From the NCBI GenBank assembly GCA_009760855.2, contig WPIO01000126.1:740001-804000 (forward strand): a DNA stretch of 64,000 bases. The letters run 5' to 3'. Position numbers and translations under genes: made by a program. Shown in pieces: positions 12,106 to 22,417 of this stretch (position 1 is its first letter; every line of letters starts with the position of its first letter). Source of the DNA: Cristatella mucedo (Eukaryota > Bryozoa > Phylactolaemata > Cristatellidae). The notes under the pieces are model-generated. The model was not told the DNA's origin. It did not search any database and saw only the letters and a program-made list of their open reading frames with translations.

Positions 12106-12692
12106 ATAGTGGTCAGTGGGTGCAGCAAGAGTCATTGGCCATTGCTGCTTTCCTACCAGCCTGTGATGGATCGTTCACACGCGGTTTATGCTGCACATGA
12201 ACTATCGATCCAGTCAACTACCAGGACCTAACGTACCCATTAGGCACACGCAGCAACTTGAATTTCACTTTCTCAAAGTTTGTTACTGACATTTAACCCA
12301 CAGGGCAATGGGTAATTACAGCACAGCTGTTCGGCAGCTGGGAGGACATAATATTCTCAAGTGAGAATTCCTCGTTTATGCAAGATTCATTTTTGCCACG
12401 AGACCAGATTTCCGGCCAGTGCTCTAGAGCTGATGATACCCACCGTTCCGTCCGTCCGAAAGTAGGAATCCTTTGGAGTCTCGGAGTCGCTGCACTGCTA
12501 TGCAGAAGATCTAATGCGCACGTGGCTGGAAAGCAGTTCTACATTTTCAAATCGGATCCCTGCGTGGAATACACCAGGGCGAAACGACCGATGCTCAATT
12601 GGAGGAAACAGCAAAGGGTCGGGCGAAGCACACCAATGCACACAGACCTGACACCCACCCCCACCAAGTCTGCGTTAACTTACGGCTGTTGG
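12106..12692. other. Unassigned spacer downstream of NUBP2
   Basis: Short ORFs only, none with a recognisable domain, and no repeat family I can name. Confidence 0.5.
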
Positions 12693-13560
12693 AGTAATGT
12701 AATGTAATGTATCTCCTTCTGTAACCCCACATCGCCAACGGTCTTTAAGCTGAGGAATGGATCATCTAATTTATTGTCCATACATGACGCGAGGGCACGA
12801 AGAGGCTGAAACTGATGCAGCAGTTCAACTACGTATGGAAGAGCCAATCAGTTGCAGGTCTTGTGGGTCAGCGTAAGAACTTTGCTCTGTATCCGTTGAT
12901 TAACCAACAGCCATCATAGCTCTTTTAGCAAAGGAGACACGTGCTCAAACCTCTGGGACTTGAAGACTAGCCTTGCAGCAATATTCATACCAGCTGCAAT
13001 GGCCTAGTTGCCTTTTTTGGTAGCCCAGCCAAAAGGGAATTACAATAATCGAGCCGAGACAGAACTAAGGAGCTAGTTGAATTTTTTGCAAGCCGCTGTA
13101 GAAGACAGCTCCTAATCTTAGATAGGCATTCGACGTGATAGCTAGATGTAGAGGCAGTCTTATGAATGAAGCTTTTAAAATTTGCACAGCTTTCGAAAAC
13201 GGCATATAAATTTCGAGCACGTGACGGTCGCACTACAGCATCACCTATTAGAAGAGCAAAGCCTTTTAATCCAGCCACACGTTTAGGGTGTCCTATGAGC
13301 AGCAGTTCGGTTTTATCGTCATTGGTTTCAAGAAGTTTTCCGACATCCAGCATCGAATGTCGGCAAGGCAAGCATCCAGCTTATTAGTTGCTGCAGCAGA
13401 TTCCGGCGGTCTGAATGACAAATAAAGCTTGAGTATCGTCAGCATAAAAGTGATATCCTATTCCACGGGCCTTAATCACTTTTCATAGAGGTTGAGCATA
13501 AATGGACAACAGCAAGGGACCCTTGAGGGACTTCGCAGGTCTCGTGTGTGAGACCTGACC
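12693..13560 (-). mobile_element. L2-B retrotransposon, 3' part with RT remnant
   Basis: The element begins (in + coordinates) with the reverse complement of the (ATTAC)n tail and the GTTACAGA.GGAGATACA block. It runs back through the C-terminal RT region LDYCNSLLAGLPKKA, the finger region LETNDDKTELLLIGHP, and the catalytic motif FYADDTQ near 13455. The order matches an L2/CR1-type reverse transcriptase. The longest open stretch is 12985-13371, and frameshifts separate it from the YADD block. No endonuclease is present, so the copy is 5'-truncated and inactive. Confidence 0.75.
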
Positions 13561-13784
13561 CCCACACGACACGGATTGAACACGACCATACAAGTACAAT
13601 TTAAACCACGCCAAATGCCTCGTCTGCCAGACCGATCGTTGTTCTCAATCGTTCAAGTAGAGTCTCGCCGTGACTTCAGCTGCACGGCGAGCGCTCACGA
13701 TTGCTGCGCTAGCTCTCGGGGACAGGAGCAGGCAGCAGCTTACCGTCCTTTCGGCCGAGCCCCTAGATCGGCACGACAAATTTA
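13561..13784. other. Unassigned spacer
   Basis: Overlapping short ORFs without domains. I see no repeat I can name. Confidence 0.4.
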
Positions 13785-13872
13785 ATAATACTAATAATAC
13801 ATTTGTACATCGTCCCCGGAGAACTGAATCTCTTTCTAGACACTTGACAGATCGAGCTTGGCCGGTGCTGTA
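13785..13872 (-). mobile_element. L2-A 3' tail fragment
   Basis: A (TAA)n run, then 'catttgtacatcgtccccgg' and 'ctgaatctctttctagac', which is a mutated reverse complement of the L2-A terminal stem-loop. Confidence 0.7.
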
Positions 13873-13973
13873 AATGCTGAGCAAGCTTCATTATTGCGCA
13901 GCATCATCGAAGTTTGCTAGCGCCTGCACAGCGATGAACCCCAAGGACTCCTGAGGTGAAGTGCGGGCCGATC

Positions 13974-14046
13974 TCCGGCTAGATCGAATAGATAGAATCT
14001 CGATAGATAGAATCTCGAATCTAGATAGAATCTCCGGCTAGATCGC
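13974..14046. repeat. Short tandem repeat (GATAGAATCTC-type units)
   Basis: Four imperfect units of about 14-18 bp built on 'tagatagaatctc' are bounded by two copies of 'gatctccggctagatcg'. A run of 13 C lies 30 bp further right. Confidence 0.7.
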
Positions 14047-14148
14047 CGAGGGAGCAACATGGCCTCGGATCAAGCCCCCCCCCCCCCGTTGGCCGCTCGA
14101 GTGTGAGCAGGAGCCCGAAGAGCAGAGCCGATCGTGACGCGTAAGCGC

Positions 14149-14727
14149 CTAACTGCCCACATTGGATCGAAGCCACTCGATGACGTCGGCCGCGTTTCGG
14201 TCCGGCGGAAACACCGGGTAGAAGAGCTTCGCGATTTCCCCGCCCAGGACGATCAGCGTTAGCCGCTTGAGCAGTGGCACGCCTTCGACCTCGAAAGTCG
14301 GCAGCGCCAGCGCCTCGGTAAGCGCAAGCTCTTGATCAGAAAGCAAAGGGAACGGCAGATGGAGGCGATCGGCAGCTTCACGCTGGTACGCTGTCGTCTG
14401 GGTTGAGAGGCCGAAGATGTGGGCGGCGCCAGCCGCTCGCATCTCCTCGAAGTGATCGCGAAAGGCGCACGACTGCGGCGTGCAGCCACGGGCACCCGGA
14501 ATCGCGTCCCAGCCTTCCGGCAAGGGCTCGCCAGGCTTGCCAGTCTTGGGATAGGCGTACACTACTGCGACGCCCTCGAGCGACGACAGATCGACGCTAC
14601 GGCCGTCTGTAGCTGACAGCAGCAGCCCTGCCGGTAGCGTAAGGCCGACAAGGTGCCTAGCAGCACCGTCGTCCGTCGGCTCCGGAATCCTGCTCCAGTC
14701 AACATCCAGGAGGTTTACCTGGTTCAT
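14149..14727 (-). CDS. PrxQ/BCP-type peroxiredoxin, bacterial-like, intronless
   Basis: Peroxiredoxins of the AhpC/TSA superfamily reduce hydrogen peroxide and alkyl hydroperoxides with a peroxidatic cysteine. The 192-residue product has the thioredoxin-fold segment VAVVYAYPKTG (residues 53-63) and the motif GCTPQSCAFRD (81-91). In that motif Cys82 is peroxidatic and Cys87 resolving, spaced C-x4-C as in PrxQ/BCP. SDQELALTEAL and the C-terminal FYPVFPPDRNAADVIEWL follow. The insert KPGEPLPEGWDAIPGA before the active site fits a bacterial branch of the family. I chose ATG 14727; the frame stays open upstream to a GTG at 14778, but the protein then loses its natural start MNQVNLLDVDW. The ORF is complete (TAG), uninterrupted and has no poly(A) tail, yet lies between an L2-A tail and a SINE. 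Horizontal transfer, or contamination or misassembly, is more likely than a native animal Prx6/Prx1-4 gene. Confidence 0.82.
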   Translation of the reverse strand: MNQVNLLDVDWSRIPEPTDDGAARHLVGLTLPAGLLLSATDGRSVDLSSLEGVAVVYAYPKTGKPGEPLPEGWDAIPGARGCTPQSCAFRDHFEEMRAAGAAHIFGLSTQTTAYQREAADRLHLPFPLLSDQELALTEALALPTFEVEGVPLLKRLTLIVLGGEIAKLFYPVFPPDRNAADVIEWLRSNVGS

Positions 14728-15002
14728 GTTTACGCTGTGTCGTCGCCCAATTCGGCCGCCGGCGTAGTAGCTCAGCACGTCAGTGGTTTAATAAGACCGG
14801 TCTGGCTCGCTGACTTGTGCTCTGGCCGCTGGCTGAAGCAGCTCCGTCCTGGCCAGCCAGTGTCGCGAGATGTGCCGCGGCCGCTTAGGACAAGCTCTTC
14901 TGGTTATCTCGGGATATCTCTTGTTAGCTCGAAATGAATCAAGAGACTGAAAGTAAACAGTTCCATTACTTTAGTGATGGGGCGGGGCGATATGCTGTAT
15001 GC

Positions 15003-15170
15003 CTCGCTGGATTGGCCCAGTGGCTAGGCTGCTCGCCACAAACCAAGGTCAAGGTGAATGCATTCGATGTGGGTTCGTAGCCTCAAACCCTGTGGCATAT
15101 GTGAAGCACCCAAATAGAGAATAAGTTCTCTTAGGGTGTTAATAAATGAATTATATTTCTATATTACATA
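15003..15170 (+). mobile_element. SINE-A (tRNA-headed SINE)
   Basis: The A box is TGGCCCAGTGG and the B-box region reads 'gggttcgtagcctcaaaccc' with changes. The body 'gtgaagcacccaaatagaga' is followed by 'aagttctcttagggtgtta', which resembles the L2-A terminal stem-loop. No acceptor-stem pairing is present, so it is not a tRNA gene. Confidence 0.75.
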
Positions 15171-15236
15171 TTAAATTTAACACTGCCAGCCAGCTTAGGC
15201 TGTGGTAAGGGGGGCAGGTGGACCCTTAACCCCTGA

Positions 15237-16358
15237 GCTTTTGATACCATCGATCACAAAGTACTTCTAGAGCGCCTCTCATCTCGCCTGGGCATCACTG
15301 GCACTGCTCTGCAGTGGTTCAGGTCCTATCTCAGTGGGAGACTCCAGAGTGTTGACGTGAATGGACAAAGATCATCTGAAGTACCTCTAAAATATGGAGT
15401 ACCTCAGGGCTCTGTGCTAGGTCCGGTCCTTTTCACCGTTTATACTCTCCCTCTCGCTGATGTGATTGCCAAGCACAATCTAGGCTTTCACTTCTATGCG
15501 GATGACACTCAGTTGTACCTTTGCTTTGATCCCTCCCAGCCTTCGAGCACCTCAAATTCTCTCAACTCACTTGCTGCATGCATTGATGACATCCGATCAT
15601 GGATGGCAGCACATTTTCTAAAACTAAACGATGATACAACTAACTTACTAGTTATGGGCAAACCTAGTGTTATTCAGAAATTGGAAAGGCTGACTTTCAA
15701 AATTGGCTCTGCCAGCATATCTCCAGTTGCATCAGCTCGAAATCTAGGTGTCATATTCCAAAGCGACCTCTCGTTAGACGACCACATCAGCTCCACAGTC
15801 AAATCAGCCTATTTTCAGCTTCATAACATTGCTAAAATTAGGGCTTGTTTAGATAAGGATACCACGTCCAAGTTGGTCCATGCATTCGTGACATCTCGTC
15901 TCGACTTCTGCAACTCACTGCTTACAGGCCTACCAGCATGTGCGATCAGACGATTGCAGCTGGTGCAAAACTCTGCAGCTAGGCTTGTCTGTCGTGAGCG
16001 TCGCAGTTGCCACATTACTCCACTTCTCGCCGACCTGCACTGGCTACCAGTCAAGCAACGGATTGACTTCAAGGTTTTGTCGCTCACTTTTAGGTCTCTT
16101 CATTCTATGGCTCCAGCCTACCTTTCAGATATACTACCCCATCAGGCAAAGCATCGTACCACTCGCTTTTCGGAATCCAACAGTCTAGAAATACCTCGTA
16201 CAAACCTTAAATCCTTTGGAGACCGTGCATTTAGCTCGTATGCTCCCACAGCCTGGAACTCCCTCCCGACCTGCATCAGAACATCCCCTGACCTGACCAC
16301 ATTTAAAAGAAACTTAAAAACATACCTATTTAGGACAGCATTTAGTGGGTCCTTGTGA
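15237..16358 (+). pseudogene. L2-A reverse transcriptase, C-terminal part
   Basis: An uninterrupted reading frame of about 373 codons from AFDTIDH to FRTAFSGSL. It covers the palm motifs GVPQGSVLGPVLF and FYADDTQLY, then thumb motifs NSAARLVCRERR and LADLHWLPVKQR. It lacks the endonuclease, the RT fingers and NYRPVSLLP, so it cannot work alone. The RT of non-LTR elements copies RNA at a nicked chromosomal target. The open frame reflects recent insertion rather than selection. Confidence 0.9.
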
Positions 16359-16523
16359 TTCGTCCTCGATGTGCTTATGCGTGCTGACACTGTTCATGCT
16401 GCCACTAACCACATTTGCATGCTGACCCAGTGCATGTAACCCCTAACCATGTTATTCATTTTGTTTGTTTTTCAAGCATGATTTTACTTACTATTCTATT
16501 GCGTATCACTTTGCAGCAAATGT

Positions 16524-16563
16524 AAAGCGCCTAGAAAGAGATTAAGTTCTCTGAGGGCGCTTT
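16524..16563 (+). other. L2-A terminal stem-loop (proposed RT recognition hairpin)
   Basis: The outer stem AAAGCGCC (16524-16531) pairs with GGCGCTTT (16556-16563) over 8 bp. The inner stem AGAGA (16537-16541) pairs with TCTCT (16548-16552) around the loop TTAAGT. It sits directly upstream of the (ATT)n tail. L2-clade elements of fish are known to need such a 3' hairpin; its role here is inferred. Confidence 0.65.
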
Positions 16564-16594
16564 ATCAAGTGCAATATTATTATTATTATTATTG

Positions 16595-19285
16595 GAAAAA
16601 TCCGATGGGTGTGCCGGTGGAAAGGTTAGCTCCTTACCTATTGATCCTTGAGGTCATCTAGTTGATCGTTTCTCTAGCGTCTTTGTCAGCAATATAGACA
16701 AGATCAACGAGTCCATCCCTAAGGTAGCAACAACCCTCCTTGATTGATACCCCTCAATAGTGTACCCAGGCTGGGTTCGGTTGGCAGGGACTGGACGGCT
16801 ACAGTGAGGGTTAGGGTCACCGGCTAGGCCGGGGTCGGACCCTACGGCATGGCCGGATGTATGCGGTGACGTGAGGTTACCGGGGCTCTTGGGTACAGGA
16901 AGTTGGCCAAGTAAGTCGTGGTGTTGGAGGCTCACGGTCTCGCCGAGTTATGCACCTGGATTCGTGCAGGCGTGCTCCGGCGATGCTGCTACGCACGCAA
17001 GGGAACGAGTACCCAAGGCCCGAGCGGAGCTGGATTGCTCGCTCGTTGTTGACTTGTTTATACCGCGTTCCCCGTGTAGCGTGTTCTTGACCCTCCCCCG
17101 TGTGTTGGCGTCATTCGGTGGAAGCTTACGACTGTGGTAGTTATCGACTCGGACTAGCCAGCAGTTACTCAGCCAGCGCTCGTACTGTTGGACTCGGAGT
17201 CGGTACGACGACAGGACTGCAGAAGCCGACTGACTCCCAACTAACACGTTTGTTCGCGCTTGCTGCGTCATCTTGCGCTCCCATAGTGTATAATGTATAG
17301 GACCCTCCCTGTAGACTTGTTTAGTTCCCCTGTTGTTGTTGGCGCATGCGTTATTACAAAGAGGTTTATCCTGACGGTCGCTCGTCTTACCCTAGCTCGG
17401 CGGCATGGCGAGCGGCAGCGTGGCCGGAGTATGGCGGGATTTGGCGGGGAAATAGCCTCTGACCCCTAGAACCCGGTTACAATAGCAAACCCACAAGACT
17501 CATCTCCCTTGATTCCGTGCAACGCCTCAATGTACCACATTCCCGCTGTCGTATTTCTACGATGCATATCTCAGCTGCTGCCATGCATACTAGCGCATAA
17601 ATATTTGCTTAGCATCAGGTAATGTCTCTGCATCTTTCAAAAAGCTGTAGTTAGGCCACTACACAAGAAAGTAACACTTGCCCAAGAGAACTTGACCAAC
17701 TTCGCCCAGTCCCTCTTCTACGGTTCCTATCTATGATCCTGAAAGGAGTTGTGGCAGACCAGCTGAACATATATATATTGAAACTTAACGCCTAGCTAGT
17801 AAGTTCCAGTCTGGTTTAAGAGCTAACCACTCCACGAAGTCAGCATTGATTCGGTTGTATAACGACATTATCAGGAATGCGAACTTAGATAAAGTCTTGC
17901 TTGTTTTGCTTGAAATTTCTGTAGCGTTTGATACTACGGATCATTAAGTCCTTCTCGAGTGGCTCTCAACTGGCCTGGGCATCACAGGCTGTTCGCCAGC
18001 GGCGCCATGCAATGGTATAGTTCCTACCTCAGTGGGAGACTCCAGAGCATTGACGTAAACTGACAAAAATCCGTAGAACTACTCGAGTATATGGTAGCTC
18101 AGGGCTCTGGGCTTGCTCCAATTTTTTCACAACTTAAACTCTCACTCTCTCTGAGGTGATCGCCGAGCACAATCTAGGCATTCACTGCTATGCAGATGAC
18201 ACTCAGTTGTACCTTTGCTATAATCTCTTCCAGCCCTCCAGCATGTCGAATTCCCTCAACTCGCTTGCTGCATGTATTGCTGACATCTGAACATGGATGG
18301 CAGCAAACAGTCTCAAAATAAATGACGATAAAATCAACTTATCAGTTATGTGCAAACCAAGTGTAAATACAAAAATGGAAAGCTTAATGCTCAAAATCGG
18401 CTGTGCCAGCATATCTCCTGTTGCATCTGCACACAATCTAGCTGTCTCGTTCCCAAGTGGCCTTTCACTAGACAACCACATCGGCTCTTCTGTCAAGCCT
18501 GCCTACTTTCAGCCACAACGTTGCTGAAATTCGGGCCGACACACACAGGGGTATTACATTCAAATTGATCCACGCATTTGTGACAACTGGTCTCGACTTC
18601 TGTAACTCACTTCTTTCTGGTCTACCAGTCTATGCAAAAAGGCGCTTACAGTTGGTGAACATTCTGCAGCAAGGCTTTTCTGTCGTAAGCATCGCAGCTG
18701 CCACATCCCACCATTTCTCGTTTACCCGCACTACCTCCCAATCAAGAAGCGCATCGATTTCAAGGTTCTGTAACTCACTTTTAGGTCCCTCCATTCTCTG
18801 GCTCCAGCCTGCCTTTCAGATGTACTCTCCCACCAGGCTAAGCATCATGCCGCCTGCTTTTCTGAATCTAATCGTTTACCTACACCTCGTGCGAACCTCA
18901 AATCCTTTGGAGACGGCAACTTTAGTTCGTATATTCCCAAAGCCTTGAAATCACTCCCGACATGAGCTACGACATCCCCTGACTTGGACATTTAAAATAA
19001 AGCTTAAAACGCACCTATTTGTCACGGCATTCAGTGGGTCCTTGTGATTTGCCATTTGTGTGCTTATGTGTGCTGACACTGAATACTATTACTAACAGTA
19101 TTTTAAATGCTCATACTGTGCATGTCGTATCAAACCATGTCATGCTTGTTGATATAGTGCATGTTACCACTAATAATTCGTTCAGTATTCCTCTACAAGA
19201 TATGAAAAATGCCTAGAAAGAGATTAAGTTGTCCGAGGGTGCTATTCAAATTCACATTAATATTATTACCATTATATAATGCGAG
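16595..19285 (+). mobile_element. Older L2-A copy, interrupted by a solo LTR
   Basis: Degraded protein blocks appear in the order of the intact element. SSLP.DP and DRFSSVFVSNIDKINESIP come first, then, after the LTR at 16761-17481, SFKKAVVRPLHKKVTLAQENL. These are followed by SVAFDTTDH-like, YADDTQLY (18190), LKINDDKINLSVM and LDFCNSLLSGLP, then the C-terminus and 3' untranslated region. It ends in the tail motif 'ctagaaagagattaagttg' and an (ATT)n remnant near 19255-19280. Many stops and frameshifts mark it as much older than its left neighbour. Confidence 0.85.
16761..17481. mobile_element. Solo LTR, copy A (721 bp, TSD ATAG)
   Basis: The element begins TGTACCC and ends GGTTACA, giving short inverted ends TGTA...TACA, and is flanked by the 4-bp direct repeat ATAG (16757-16760 and 17482-17485). 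A homologous element in opposite orientation lies at 28460-29186 with its own 4-bp repeat. There is no internal retrotransposon coding region, which is what homologous recombination between two LTRs leaves. The 4-bp duplication fits Ty3/gypsy-like elements. It interrupts an older L2-A copy, whose reading resumes after it. Confidence 0.85.
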
Positions 19286-19440
19286 TTCTGGACTTTCGGT
19301 GGATATGAAGCAACGACGGTGCACTAAGCTAACACTTATTCATATGCACGTCCACACAACTAGATGGCAAACTCATAGAAATAGGCCATGATGCATGCGA
19401 GGTGACGTCTGGAACGACTTCAGAGGCAAGGGAAGGTTGC

Positions 19441-20545
19441 TGATAATAATAATAATAATAGCACTCTTGATAAAGCGCCCCAGAGAACTCACTCTCTTTC
19501 TAGGCGCTTTACAGTTGCTGTAAATGAAACTGCGATCGAATGGTTAGCTGTAGCCTGCTCAATGAACAGCAAGCCTAACGTGGTTAGGGGTGACAGGCAC
19601 GGAGTCAGCATGTAAGTATGGTTTGTGGCAGCCGAACAGTGTCAACACGCATAAGCACATAAGGGTCGAATAACAGGGACCCACTAAATGGTGGGTTTTA
19701 ATTTCTTTTTAAATATGGTCAAGTCAGAGGATGCCGTGACGCAAGTCGGGAGTGAGTTCGAGGCTCTGAGAGCATACGAACTAAATGCACGGTCTCCAAA
19801 GGCTTCGAGATTTGTAAGAGGTATAGGTAAACAGATTCCGAAAAGCGGGTAGTACGATGCTTAGCCTGGTTTGGGAGAAGATCTGATTGGTAGGCTGGAG
19901 CCAAAGAATGAAGGGACCTAAAAGTGAGCGACAGAACCTTGAAGCCGATGCGTTGGTTGACTGATTACGAAACGACATCTACTCTCCAACTGCCGATTAT
20001 GGCACATCTTTTTCAGCGGTCCTGAACTGCTACTTCTATGCTACTCACTACCTCAACTGCTCTCCTGACTCTGCTATGCTTCCCACTTTCTCTTTGTTGC
20101 GTGAGACGAAGTCTGTTGGCTACCGAATGTGTACCGAAAGCCGCTTAGGCTGTGAGTGCGCTATACAAAACTCTCCTGCGTAACACCCACACGGTCTTTA
20201 TGACTTTGTGGAGTTACTGACGGAGATACATTACATTACATAGCCAGCGCAGGTCGGCGAGAAGTGATGATGTGGCAACTGCGACACTCGTGACAGGCAA
20301 GCCTAGCTGCAGAGGTTTGCACCAGCTGTAAGCACCCAATTGCACAGGCCGGTAGACCAGCAAGCAACGAGTTACAGAAGTCAAGACGGGATGTCACAAA
20401 TGCATGCCTGTCTAAACCTAAACAAGCTCGAATTTTAGCAATATCATTTAGCTGAAAGTAGGCAGACTTGATTTCGGAGCTGATGCGGTCGTCTAACGAA
20501 AGGTCACTTTGGAACACGACACTTCGTTTCGTGCAGGTTCCGTCA
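19441..20545 (-). mobile_element. L2-A copy (degraded), split by an L2-B insertion
   Basis: The plus strand begins with (AAT)n, then the reversed tail 'gataaagcgccccagagaac', then the 3' untranslated region and RT C-terminus. At 19973 the sequence switches to L2-B; at 20242 the L2-A reading resumes with 'agccagcgcaggtcggcgag', exactly where the intact copy would continue. The rest encodes ASRLDFCNSLLAGLPACAI and SAYFQL. It ends near 20545. Confidence 0.82.
19973..20241 (+). mobile_element. L2-B 3' fragment nested in L2-A
   Basis: It encodes the L2-B C-terminus (CYFYATHYLNCSPDSAMLPTFSLLRETKSVGYR) followed by the terminal hairpin region GTAACACCCACA...TTTGTGGAGTTAC and ACATTACATTACAT. The host L2-A is continuous across the insertion point 'gactgatta', so the insertion is clean and later than the host copy. 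Confidence 0.82.
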
Positions 20546-20820
20546 AAATCACGAGGTCGCACAACACTATGGTGAGGCATACTCATGCACGCACGAATAA
20601 TGAATAAACATGTTGATGAAACTTATATGGTGGCAAAAACGTTCGCTGACACATACCGAAAGCTGTTATAAAGGAGCGATGCCAATTTAACCTTGCTCCG
20701 AGGGAACATGATTACCGTCATGCTACACTACTAGTCCTACAATTTAGGGAAGGACTAAATAGACAATCGTACTAATAAAAGTCATACACATTAATATTGG
20801 AAATTTACGTAGCATTATCG
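20546..20820. other. Unassigned spacer
   Basis: AT-rich sequence with no ORF or repeat that I recognise. Confidence 0.4.
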
Positions 20821-20941
20821 GAGCACTCAATCTCTTTCTAGGCGCTTTACCGAAAGGCCATTACGAATAAAGCGCCTAGAGAGAGATTAAGTTCTCTGAG
20901 GGCGCTTTATCAAGTGAATTATTATTATTATTATTATTAAT
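20821..20941. repeat. Two L2-A tails in inverted orientation
   Basis: A reversed tail (20821-20850: gcactcaatctctttctagg and the rest of the stem) faces a forward tail (20878-20941) that ends in (ATT)n. The two can pair as a hairpin of about 30 bp around an 18-27 base spacer. It probably formed by insertion of one truncated copy at another, or by a twin-primed inversion during insertion. Confidence 0.7.
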
Positions 20942-22040
20942 AGAAACTCCAGCCTCTATGAGCATGCGAACTGGAGTCACGATCTCCACAGGGCTTGGGA
21001 GTTTGGCTAGAGGCGCAGCAGACGAGCGTAGTCAGACGAACGTGTTATTAATGGGCTACATGATGCTTCTGCCTCGGCGTGGCTAAATTTTGGCAGAAGC
21101 TTAACCCCGCGAGAAACAGTGTGGCGCAAGCCACTTTCCAGTAACCTATTCTAGAGGCTAAACCCTAAACTTGAGTGGATGCGACCAGAAGTGATACTCG
21201 GTTTCACATCATGCAGCCCATTTTCGTTTCCTGATTGCTTAGTAAGCTCAGAGCAGACCATCTTGATTTCAAATGCACCCATGATATGGTGATAGCTATT
21301 ATTATTGATTGATTATTAGTGCAAACAGTACTTCAAAGACGTTTCATAAAACGATGCACTGTATCATCAATAAGAATTGTGGTTCTAAACTTTTGAAGAA
21401 GGTTCTTGCTTTACTTAAAATGACATTGGTACTCTAGCAGCAATGCTATGCCAGGCTAGCACAGCTAACAGGGACACGGCTGAGTGTACAAATACAAAGG
21501 GAAATAGCTAAGATTAGCATGCGTATTTTGCACATTGCGAGAAAATGTCTAGCCGTTTTTAAAAGGTAAACTATCTTGGCAAAAGCGTGGCTGAAAAGCG
21601 CACCGGAAACTTCAGCTCTCTCCCAAGAGACCAACCATAAATGGGAGTGCCTGAGGCGGTCTCCCGGAACGGCCTCTTGCTCCCCTCAAGCCAGGTGCCC
21701 GCTTGGAGACAGAACATTAAGCCTGCGCGCCGGTGTGAAACATGCCGACCTCTTCAGCCTGCACACGAAAAACTGGCAATCTCTCTAAATAAAACCCTAG
21801 TCTCGTACAGAAAGTGACCCTAAATCTATGTACCGAATGCATAACACGCGGATGAGCTCTTGATCTTCCTCAGAAAGAGACTGACATACATCATTTTTTT
21901 AAATCTGAAATTCCGAACCTAACGGAGGCCTTTATAGATCGCATATAATCATAAATTAGGAGGTCACATGTGGGTAGAATAAAGGCGCTGTTCGGAAGGC
22001 CTTATGTAGCCCAATGTAAAACTTGATAAACCACCTTCTG
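20942..22040. other. Unassigned region
   Basis: Only short ORFs with no recognisable domains. I see no repeat here that I can name. Confidence 0.4.
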
Positions 22041-22417
22041 CAGGGGTCGGCAAACTTATCGGACTAGTAGGCAATTTCAGGAGGCCAAAATAGCAAATTA
22101 GGTCAGAAGAAACCACGCTCACTCCATCAGTTAGGTGGAGTGGGCGTGGCCATGCGGGCAATAGTAGGGGTAGCCATTTATCGTAGTCATTTATCCCCCC
22201 CCCCAGTTAGCTGCTTCTGTTTCATAGAAGCGCCTGACGCCAGTTCTAAAAATAAACACGAGCCTTGGCTTGAGCTGCAACCAGCAGTAATGAACGGGTA
22301 CAAAACCGCGACAATTTAATTATGCTGGACCCAAAATAAATGACAGGGGGCGTTAGGCCGGACTGGAGTACTAGCTAGGCCGTATCTGGTCTAAAGGCCG
22401 GAGTTTGCCGAGCTCTA
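22041..22417. mobile_element. hAT-like MITE (377 bp, degraded ends)
   Basis: The left end CAGGGGTCGGCAAACT and the right end (reverse complement TAGAGCTCGGCAAACT) form imperfect terminal inverted repeats, 12 of 16 positions matching. CAGGGGTCGGCAAACT-type termini are typical of non-autonomous hAT elements. The expected 8-bp target duplication is not clear (accttctg against ctctagag), so the copy is old or the ends are slightly misplaced. It has no transposase. Confidence 0.5.

Larger units (their letters stand above)
15237..16594 (+). mobile_element. L2-A copy 1 (young, 5'-truncated)
   Basis: It starts inside the RT coding region at the codons for AFDTIDH and runs through the stop at 16358, a 3' untranslated region of about 165 bp, the terminal stem-loop (16524-16563) and (ATT)n. 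It is nearly identical to the matching part of 29785-31150 on the other strand. The few protein differences include K to T in LNDDxTNLL and G to D in AYLSxILPHQ. The left breakpoint is an abrupt change to unrelated sequence. On the right, an older copy of the same family in the same orientation begins immediately. Confidence 0.92.
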
